The notes beneath the pieces were generated by a model. The model ran no database searches. It was not told the origin of the DNA and was given only the letters and a program-made list of their open reading frames with translations. From Flagellimonas oceanensis (GTDB taxonomy: Bacteria > Bacteroidota > Bacteroidia > Flavobacteriales > Flavobacteriaceae): DNA of 64,000 nt. Positions 57,982 through 64,000 of the stretch are shown here, piece by piece. A program made the translations under genes and the position numbers. Within the stretch, counting starts at the first letter, position 1, and each line of letters begins with the position of its first letter. The stretch is taken from positions 310,001 to 374,000 of the forward strand of contig NZ_RZNA01000040.1 of assembly GCF_003992595.1 (NCBI RefSeq), given 5' to 3'.

Positions 57982-58737
57982 ATGACGGTTGAATATCTTC
58001 CCATAGTCTTCTTTCTGATTGCATTATTCTACAGTTCTGTTGGATTCGGAGGTGGTTCTAGCTACTTGGCCATATTAAGTCTTTTCCTGACCGATTTTTA
58101 TGAAATTCGTTCCACCGCACTCGTTCTTAATATTTGCGTTGTGACCATAGGAACGTTATTCTTCATCAAGAACAGGGTGTTTGACCTTAAAAAGTTTTGG
58201 CCTTTCTTGGTAGCTAGCATTCCTTTGGCTTATCTGGGAGCTCAGTTGCGACTTTCCAAAACTTCTTTCTTTTTAATTTTGGGTAGTGCCTTGGTTTTGG
58301 CAGGTATTTTCATGCTATTGCGTTTTGTAAAGAAAAAAATGGACACCAAGGAGTTTTCCAACCCTAAAAAGCTCTTGTTGGGAGGGAGTATAGGCTTGCT
58401 CTCGGGCATATCTGGGATAGGAGGAGGTATTTTCCTGTCGCCCGTATTGAATCTTTTAAAATGGGCCAATCCTAGGATAATTGCTTCATTGGCTTCCGTA
58501 TTTATATTGGTAAATTCCGTGTCGGGTTTAATCGGTCTCAATGTAGCGGGAACTTTCAAACTGAACAATGCATTGATGCTACAGCTTATTGTTGCTGTTG
58601 TGATTGGAGGAAGTATTGGTTCTTATTTATCCAATAAAAAGTTCAATCTCAAGTTTTTAGGTGTGCTTACCAGTATTTTGGTGCTGTACGTAGGGTTCCG
58701 ACTAATTTTGTTGCACGGATTTGGGGTAAAGATTTAA
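57982..58737 (+). CDS. TauE/SafE family anion permease
   Basis: 251 residues from the ATG at 57982 (a TTG one codon upstream also fits). About eight membrane helices with the paired repeat of TauE/SafE: FYSSVGFGGGSSYLAILSLF and GLLSGISGIGGGIFLSPVLNLL. Such proteins move sulfite, sulfoacetate or other anions. In this operon, molybdate uptake or sulfite export is a plausible role; no modABC is in the window. Its 3' end overlaps the ModE-like gene by 4 bases. Confidence 0.88.
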   Translation: MTVEYLPIVFFLIALFYSSVGFGGGSSYLAILSLFLTDFYEIRSTALVLNICVVTIGTLFFIKNRVFDLKKFWPFLVASIPLAYLGAQLRLSKTSFFLILGSALVLAGIFMLLRFVKKKMDTKEFSNPKKLLLGGSIGLLSGISGIGGGIFLSPVLNLLKWANPRIIASLASVFILVNSVSGLIGLNVAGTFKLNNALMLQLIVAVVIGGSIGSYLSNKKFNLKFLGVLTSILVLYVGFRLILLHGFGVKI

Positions 58738-59081
58738 ATGAGTCCCAAAAGTTCTTCCGTATGCTGCTGAACGGTTTCATTAATTTTATCGTTCATTTTT
58801 TGAAAGGTGGATAGCACTATCTTGCCAGTCTCCGTTAATTCTGCTCCACCTCCTTGGGTTCCGCCTTTGTGGAGTTTCACATAGGGTTGCTGGCCTCGTT
58901 GGTTCATATCTTCCACCATCGCCCATGCTTTACGATAGGACATGCCCATTTCCTTGGCCGCTTTGGATAAAGAACCGTTCTTTTCAATCATTACTAGCAA
59001 TTGAGCACGTCCGGTGCCAAAGAATTTCTTTCCGTCAATATCTATCCAGCATCGTAGTTTAAGCTCTTTATTTGAGTCCAT
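58734..59081 (-). CDS. ModE N-terminal-type winged-helix regulator
   Basis: 115 residues. CWIDIDGKKFFGTGRAQLLV, IEKNGSLSKAAKEMGMSYRK, AWAMVEDMNQ and KGGTQGGGAELTETGKIVL match the N-terminal DNA-binding domain of ModE (LysR-like wing). The TOBE/Mop molybdate-binding half is missing, so it cannot sense molybdate in the E. coli way. It is convergent with the operon. It may still bind the Mo-gene promoters, sensing through a partner. Confidence 0.9.
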   Translation of the reverse strand: MDSNKELKLRCWIDIDGKKFFGTGRAQLLVMIEKNGSLSKAAKEMGMSYRKAWAMVEDMNQRGQQPYVKLHKGGTQGGGAELTETGKIVLSTFQKMNDKINETVQQHTEELLGLI

Positions 59082-59244
59082 GGGTACCTTTTATCTTCCT
59101 TCAAGATAACCAAAACTCTTCAATTTTTTAATGTTAAGGTTTGACCTACGGGAAATCATGGATTTTTACATTCTATAAGATTTGATGGATAAACAACTAG
59201 GTATTGGTTTCTACTTTGCGAGCGTAACATTTAAAACATTCAAA

Positions 59245-59790
59245 ATGAAAAAATCAATCCTCGTATGTGCTCTTGTGATGGTTGTGATTAGCTTCAATGC
59301 AAATGCTCAAAACTGTAATCAAGGGAAAAAACTTGCAGAAAAGACATGGGAACAGTTTGGCCCGTGGAAACCTAATTTCACACTGATTCCTTTTAAAAAT
59401 AAGGTTCAAAAGGTTAAAAGGGCCTGGAACTGGATTTCATCTAATAGTGGCGCCAATATTGGACCACGGTTTTTGGAAACCGACGGAGGTAATGAAAGCG
59501 GCAGCATAACAGGTCAGACGAAAAGGACTTTTGTAACCCCTCCATCCTTCAACAATACCATGAAAATCACGATCAATAAATATGATGGACGGGCAGAAAC
59601 CGGTGTGGTCATCTGTTCCCATGGTAGAGATGGGATAACGAAAACACTGAAAACCTATACTTTTCCGAATGATAGGAACGGAAAGACCAAGGTATTCACA
59701 TTAACTGGCGTAAAGGGAAAAATCGTTAGCGTGGCCATGAGAAACAAGTCGGTTGCCAATAGGTTCAAATACCGAATCAACGCTAAATAG
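59245..59790 (+). CDS. Exported protein of unknown function
   Basis: 181 residues from the ATG at 59245 (MKKSILVCALVMVVISFNAN, cleavage near ANAQ). The mature part is basic and Gly/Asn-rich, beta-looking (SGANIGPRFLETDGGNESGS; RTFVTPPSFNNTMKITINKY), with two Cys. It might be a surface or lectin-like domain, but I recognise no family. Confidence 0.75.
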   Translation: MKKSILVCALVMVVISFNANAQNCNQGKKLAEKTWEQFGPWKPNFTLIPFKNKVQKVKRAWNWISSNSGANIGPRFLETDGGNESGSITGQTKRTFVTPPSFNNTMKITINKYDGRAETGVVICSHGRDGITKTLKTYTFPNDRNGKTKVFTLTGVKGKIVSVAMRNKSVANRFKYRINAK

Positions 59791-59906
59791 CTTAGAGAAA
59801 GTTCCCTCGGGGGCGACATTCCTTATCAGCTTTGGATGTCGGCATTTTGCAAGTGACCCAACCCTCTTAATTATTGGGCACGATTCACCTTAAAATACAA
59901 TACATT

Positions 59907-60311
59907 ATGAAACAAATCACACTTTTGGTAGTGGCAGTGCTATCCTTGACCTTTTTTTCATTTCAGGGTAGTCAAGAAAAGAAATTGGTTCGATTGAAAG
60001 ATGGTACCTATCAAATGTCCCAGGTCGATTTAAAACCGGAGACTCTTAAAGAGCTTATGACCTACAAAGGATGGAAGGAAGCCAAACATGTTCAACCCAC
60101 GAAAGAGTTCGATTTTTCTGAGTTTAGAGATGCCAAGGGGTGGAAAGAAACTGCGGTCTTGCACGAAAACGGTAGAACACTTGTTGTTCACAAGGAAGCG
60201 AAGAGTAAAAATTTTACGAAGACTTTGTACAAAACTAAAAATGTTCGTGTCCAGAACGAAGCTGAAGCTAGGGAATTCATTGATAAAACAATGGAATCCT
60301 ATTTGAGATAG
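59907..60311 (+). CDS. Small exported protein of unknown function
   Basis: 134 residues from the ATG at 59907 (MKQITLLVVAVLSLTFFSFQ). A signal or anchor helix is followed by a Lys-rich mature part with a near repeat: MTYKGWKEAKHVQ near residue 50 and FRDAKGWKETAVLHENG near 70. No family recognised. A terminator follows 7 bases after the stop. Confidence 0.72.
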   Translation: MKQITLLVVAVLSLTFFSFQGSQEKKLVRLKDGTYQMSQVDLKPETLKELMTYKGWKEAKHVQPTKEFDFSEFRDAKGWKETAVLHENGRTLVVHKEAKSKNFTKTLYKTKNVRVQNEAEAREFIDKTMESYLR

Positions 60312-60317
60312 TTGTTT

Positions 60318-60349
60318 GCCAGGGTCCTAAAAGACCCTGGCTCTTTTTG
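60318..60349 (+). terminator. Terminator between the exported protein gene and the HTTM pair
   Basis: GCCAGGGTC (60318-60326) pairs perfectly with GACCCTGGC (60333-60341); TCTTTTTG follows. Only 8 bases separate it from the next ATG. Confidence 0.85.
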
Positions 60350-60356
60350 TATTGCC

Positions 60357-60968
60357 ATGCGAATATTGAACAAAATCTACGTAGCTCTCTTCGGGCTTAT
60401 TTTTATGACCACACTGGTGGTCAATGTCAGGGGGACTATCTCTTCGTATACAGAGTTCTATCATACAGAGGATGCTGAAAAAAGAAAGCAGGAAAATATA
60501 TTGTACCGTTCTCTTGGGTTTGTGGAAAATAAGGCTGTTTCAACTTTTTTATCCTACACCGGGATGGATACCGGATTTGGTTTTTTTGCACCAAACGTTG
60601 CCAGCGAATACCTTACCGAATTTACGTTGTTCTCAACAGACAGTACATTGATTGAGACTACTTATTTTCCTAACATGCACCAAAAGGAGAGTGTTTCGAG
60701 AATTAGGACGGCCTATTCCATGTTCGAGAAATATATGGAATCAGACCCGGATTCGCTTGAAATCAAGAGATGTGATATTTTTTTGAAAGGGCTGGCCTCC
60801 AAGGTACTGTTGGATAATGAACAAGCTGAATTTGTTAATGCAAAGGTTCAACTGTATCACTACCCAACTTTGGAACAATTGAAAAGCAATAAGACTATGG
60901 CTCCCATATATGTGTTTTTGAAATCAAAAAACTATACGCGCGATGAACTTTGGGAAAACTATAAATAA
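60357..60968 (+). CDS. Membrane-anchored partner of the HTTM protein, unknown function
   Basis: 203 residues from the ATG at 60357 (MRILNKIYVALFGLIFMTTL). One N-terminal membrane helix, then a soluble part probably outside the membrane (SYTGMDTGFGFFAPNVASEY, TRDELWENYK). It overlaps the HTTM gene by 26 bases, so the two are coupled. The pairing looks like small anchored partner plus HTTM enzyme-like protein. Function unknown. Confidence 0.8.
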   Translation: MRILNKIYVALFGLIFMTTLVVNVRGTISSYTEFYHTEDAEKRKQENILYRSLGFVENKAVSTFLSYTGMDTGFGFFAPNVASEYLTEFTLFSTDSTLIETTYFPNMHQKESVSRIRTAYSMFEKYMESDPDSLEIKRCDIFLKGLASKVLLDNEQAEFVNAKVQLYHYPTLEQLKSNKTMAPIYVFLKSKNYTRDELWENYK

Positions 60969-61884
60969 TCAAGTTTCTAAAAACGCCATGTTCTTGGTGT
61001 TCTTTAGAGTTTCGGTGGCCATATTTGTCCTAGTGCATTTAATGGCCTTTTATAAAGATTTGCCCTATCTGTTCAGAGACATGGCCTTACTGCCCAACCC
61101 CATATCCGATTTGTTTGTTTTCGATACAATTTTGACCCATTTCCGGTTATCAGAGAGTTTGGGTTTCCCAATGGACGTTTATTTGAATTCCATCACATTG
61201 ATTTTTCTATTGTTTACCCTATTATTGGCGATGGGGTGTATTACCCAATTTTCAGCTTTGGTCTTATTGATACTGCATATTGCCTTGCTCAAAACCAATG
61301 TGTTTTTCAATTATGGGGTGGATTACTTTACCAATATAAGTCTATTCTTTTTATGTTTTTTACCCTCTAATCTTTACGGTTCTTTGGATGCTATTTTATT
61401 TAAAAGGATGGTACTAAAGTTGCGGCCCAAAGTAGATTTCCAACTTTTGCGAAGACTATTTGGGATATTTATTTGCATTGCCTATTTCTTTTCTGGTTTT
61501 GATAAGCTTCTGGGCTATAACTGGCGGAACGGGGAAGCTATTTGGAAAACAATTACATTGCCCTACTTTAACTTGGATTTTAATTTGGGTGTTGAATGGT
61601 TGTCCGAACACCAATGGCTTTTGGCACTAATCGGTTGGTCCGTAATCCTTGTTGAAATGCTTTACTTTTTAATCAATGTGAAAGCGCTTCGAAAGTATTG
61701 GTTGGCCACCACCATAGGAATGCATTTGGGAATTGCATTATTGCTTAACCTATATTTCTTTTCAACCCTGATGATTATTTTGAATCTTACCGCGTATTAT
61801 GACTTCAGTGTAAATAAATCCTACAACTTTCACTTTGTTAAGTTGTTGAACGAAAAATACGCTTCACTTCTTAGGATTCGTTAG
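60943..61884 (+). CDS. HTTM-family membrane protein (vitamin K gamma-carboxylase-like)
   Basis: 313 residues with multiple membrane helices. FFRVSVAIFVLVHLMAFYKD, FFNYGVDYFTNISLFFLCFL, LRRLFGIFICIAYFFSGFDK and a C-terminal MHLGIALLLNLYFFSTLMII fit the HTTM fold of the gamma-carboxylase family. Bacterial members have no proven reaction. The catalytic Lys of the human enzyme cannot be placed here by eye. It is convergent with the histidine kinase gene, overlapping by 4 bases. Confidence 0.82.
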   Translation: MNFGKTINNQVSKNAMFLVFFRVSVAIFVLVHLMAFYKDLPYLFRDMALLPNPISDLFVFDTILTHFRLSESLGFPMDVYLNSITLIFLLFTLLLAMGCITQFSALVLLILHIALLKTNVFFNYGVDYFTNISLFFLCFLPSNLYGSLDAILFKRMVLKLRPKVDFQLLRRLFGIFICIAYFFSGFDKLLGYNWRNGEAIWKTITLPYFNLDFNLGVEWLSEHQWLLALIGWSVILVEMLYFLINVKALRKYWLATTIGMHLGIALLLNLYFFSTLMIILNLTAYYDFSVNKSYNFHFVKLLNEKYASLLRIR

Positions 61885-63875
61885 GCCAAGAAATTAATAT
61901 TGATAGTGGTTCCTCGTCCTTCCTCACTATCCCAGTCAATTTCTCCATTCAGGTAGGCAACGCGACTTTCGATATTCTTAAGTCCAAGGCCCTCTTTGTT
62001 TTTGGACTGTTGGGGATTAAATCCGACTCCATCATCCTCAACGGTCAGGAATACCTGCTCGTTGTGCGCATATAGCTGAATAAATATGGACTTTGCATTG
62101 GCGTGTTTTTTAATATTGGAAACGATTTCTTGTACCAGTCGGTATACCATGACTTCCTTGGTGGCATCCAATTTTGGGAGCTTGTTTATTTCCAGGGTTA
62201 CCTCATAATTGTCGATGGTCAATCTATCGGCCAAATCCTTGATTCCATCCCTTAACCCAGAAACTGCTAAGGTGTGCGGCACCATATTGTGCGAGATTCT
62301 ACGAACTTCATTGCAAGCATAGTCAATAAGTTGTTCGGTTTTGTCCACCGTTTCTTTGTTGGTTGAATGGTTTTCGGTAACCGCGATATAATGGGACTTA
62401 ACGGAGCTCAGTAGGCTTCCCAATCCATCGTGAAGGTCCTTGGCAATGCGGGCACGCTCCTTTTCTTGACCTTCGATCATACTGTTCATGGTTGTGATTC
62501 TGTTCTGTTGTCGCAGTTTCACGATTTCTTGTTCCTGAATCGCTTGTCGTTGCGCAGTGATGGTTTTTTGGTAGATCAAGCGCTTTCTAAGGAAAATGGA
62601 GGCCAATAGACCAAAAACCACCAAAACACCAACTCCCCATAACATAAGCTTCTGTTGTCGGTTTTTCTTGGCAATCAACAACTCTTGCTCCGCTTCCCTT
62701 TTATCAAATTCGTACTGCATGCCCAACCGGGTAATTTTTCTAACGTTCTTCTCGTTGAAAAGGGAATCCTTTAACTGCGTGTACATTTCAAAATTCCTAA
62801 GGGATGCTTCATAGTTTCCCAACTTGCTTTCGGTTTTGTAAAGACAATCACACGCTTCAATTTTTGTTTCTATTTCATCCATGGCTTCTGCGAACTCCAG
62901 GGATCGTCTACAATCGGTCAAGGCTTTTTCAAGGTTGCCTTGCTCCAGATAAAGCAATCCTCTTTCGGCAAGGGCAAGCATTTCTCCATGGGCATATTGT
63001 TTGTCCCGACTGGTGGTAAGGGCCTTGTTGAAATAATTCAGCGCACTGCCCACACTATCAAGCTGATAAAGCGCCCTACCGATATGATAGTTGGAGACCG
63101 CTACAAATCGCTCTGGAAGCTTTGCCTCAATTTTCATTTTTTTGGCATCGTAAGCAGTTTGAAGGGCTTCCTCATAGCGTTTCATTTTATATAGCAGTTC
63201 CCCTTTATTACTTAGGATTATAGCCGTGTTGGGAAGCGCACGCTCGTCCTTAGTGGCTAAATTATAGGCTTCATCATAATTTTTCAGCGCGTTTTCGTAA
63301 TCATCGATTTTAAGATACAGATTGGCCAGACTATTGTAAAGCACCAGTTTTTTACCCGTCAATTGGTTCTTTGCACTATCATCCAAACCACTTTCATCAA
63401 TCTGTTCCAAAATGGCTTTGGCTTCCAATTGCGTTGCCAAGGCAAGTGTAACATCGCCGGACTTACTATAAATGCCGCCCCGAGTTGAAAGTATGGATGC
63501 TTTGAGCATTTGATCTTTGGTTCCTAAATATTCGTCTGCAAGGTCCAAAGAGGTAAGGCTGGAATCGATGTTGGCATTAAAAAAATGGTAGTTCCCCAAG
63601 GCATAGTAACTATTGGCCAGTAACAGTGCATCTTCATTTGTTTTTGAAATTTGAACGGCCTTCGCTATCAATTTTTTGGTGGGTGGTACATATCGGTTTT
63701 GCCCTGAATAACGCAATAGCCCCAACACTTTTTTAGAGGTGTCTTCCTCATGTGTCAAAATGGAATCCAAAAATTCCGAAACTGGATCTTGGGAGAATGA
63801 ACTGTTAATGGCTAAAAGGAACAACAAAAAAGTAAAAAACAACTGTTTTTTACGTTGGGGAAGAACGAGCATCAT
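61881..63875 (-). CDS. TPR-containing sensor histidine kinase (HisKA_3 type)
   Basis: 664 residues. Signal peptide (QLFFTFLLFLLAINSSFSQD), periplasmic TPR repeats about 60-380 (YNSLANLYLKIDDYENALKN, NYHIGRALYQLDSVGSALNY), and one membrane span near 410 (LWGVGVLVVFGLLASIFL). The phospho-acceptor is in RIAKDLHDGLGSLLSSVKSH and the HATPase has VYRLVQEIVSNIKKHA, DDGVGF and GLGLKN. The architecture equals that of the kinase at 9709, but no response regulator lies downstream within the window (its 3' end faces the HTTM gene). Start is ATG 63875 or the next codon. Confidence 0.92.
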   Translation of the reverse strand: MMLVLPQRKKQLFFTFLLFLLAINSSFSQDPVSEFLDSILTHEEDTSKKVLGLLRYSGQNRYVPPTKKLIAKAVQISKTNEDALLLANSYYALGNYHFFNANIDSSLTSLDLADEYLGTKDQMLKASILSTRGGIYSKSGDVTLALATQLEAKAILEQIDESGLDDSAKNQLTGKKLVLYNSLANLYLKIDDYENALKNYDEAYNLATKDERALPNTAIILSNKGELLYKMKRYEEALQTAYDAKKMKIEAKLPERFVAVSNYHIGRALYQLDSVGSALNYFNKALTTSRDKQYAHGEMLALAERGLLYLEQGNLEKALTDCRRSLEFAEAMDEIETKIEACDCLYKTESKLGNYEASLRNFEMYTQLKDSLFNEKNVRKITRLGMQYEFDKREAEQELLIAKKNRQQKLMLWGVGVLVVFGLLASIFLRKRLIYQKTITAQRQAIQEQEIVKLRQQNRITTMNSMIEGQEKERARIAKDLHDGLGSLLSSVKSHYIAVTENHSTNKETVDKTEQLIDYACNEVRRISHNMVPHTLAVSGLRDGIKDLADRLTIDNYEVTLEINKLPKLDATKEVMVYRLVQEIVSNIKKHANAKSIFIQLYAHNEQVFLTVEDDGVGFNPQQSKNKEGLGLKNIESRVAYLNGEIDWDSEEGRGTTININFLA

Positions 63876-63972
63876 TAATATTCGGTATGAGGTTGGTTTG
63901 AACGGTCAATTTAAAAAAATATCAGTAGTAGCTGCTGTATAAATCGTCCAACCCCCAAAAATCTATGATTTC

Positions 63973-64000
63973 ATGGATTTTTTTGGAGTACAAGAATTGA
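63973..64000 (+). CDS. Possible start of a gene cut by the window end
   Basis: ATG at 63973 opens MDFFGVQEL and stays open to the edge. AACCCCCAAAAATCT (63950-63964) ends exactly 8 bases before it, like the leader elements at 39399 and 40931. Too short to judge by itself. Confidence 0.2.

Overview
The window reads as the chromosome of a marine Flavobacteriaceae bacterium (Bacteroidota); an Allomuricauda/Flagellimonas-like genus is a guess. Seen in the sequence: several perfect Bacteroidota sigma-factor -7 boxes (TAnnTTTG), few Shine-Dalgarno sequences, many lipoproteins and TlpA-type proteins, a bacillithiol-system protein (YtxJ), a plug-domain protein, TPR histidine kinases, and the small-type 4.5S SRP RNA. 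Genes are dense on both strands, often with convergent ends that touch or overlap. I see no insertion sequence, prophage, CRISPR array, tRNA or rRNA.

Layout. 1-2049: a minus-strand catabolic operon (GntP permease, RidA-like protein, truncated M19 dipeptidase). 2208-8837: clpB, ytxJ, a lipoprotein, glyA and an unknown gene. 9012-13162: a signalling cluster (NarL-type regulator, TPR histidine kinase, two tiny exported proteins, LytTR regulator with a degenerate receiver). 13571-20700: thioesterase, glutamine cyclotransferase, SRP RNA, SDR, transaldolase, a TlpA-like lipoprotein, ABC-F protein, membrane protein. 20915-33901: fasciclin protein, pheT, thioredoxin-like lipoprotein, leuB-leuA, a helical-repeat protein, RluA-type synthase, panB, an NTF2-like protein, GH105 hydrolase, serine dehydratase. 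34133-47658: dnaK, plug-domain protein, an atypical response regulator, beta-propeller proteins, K+/H+ antiporter, DoxX, TlpA lipoprotein, D-aminoacylase. 47667-50191: an arsenic resistance operon (arsR, DUF6428, arsenate reductase, ACR3). 50344-59081: a tightly overlapped molybdenum-cofactor operon. 59245-61884: exported unknowns with an HTTM-family membrane protein. 61881-63875: a second TPR histidine kinase.

How genes work together. In the Mo-cofactor block, MoaA and MoaCB build cPMP, MoaD/MoaE/MoeB make molybdopterin, and MoaB/MoeA insert Mo. The MocA-like transferase, XdhC and a cysteine desulfurase suggest a CMP-modified, sulfurated cofactor for a xanthine-dehydrogenase-type enzyme encoded elsewhere. 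TauE/SafE and a ModE N-domain protein may handle oxyanion transport and sensing. The ars operon carries two near-identical palindromic ArsR-type sites.

The most original signal is around the LytTR gene. Paired 9-bp direct repeats (TTGCAGDTT-like), 12 bp apart as is usual for LytTR proteins, lie on both sides of it: one pair over its own start region and one in front of two tiny exported-protein genes. Those genes lead through a terminator-like hairpin, which itself contains a perfect -7 box, into a histidine kinase/response regulator pair. This could be an autoregulated envelope or peptide signalling module.
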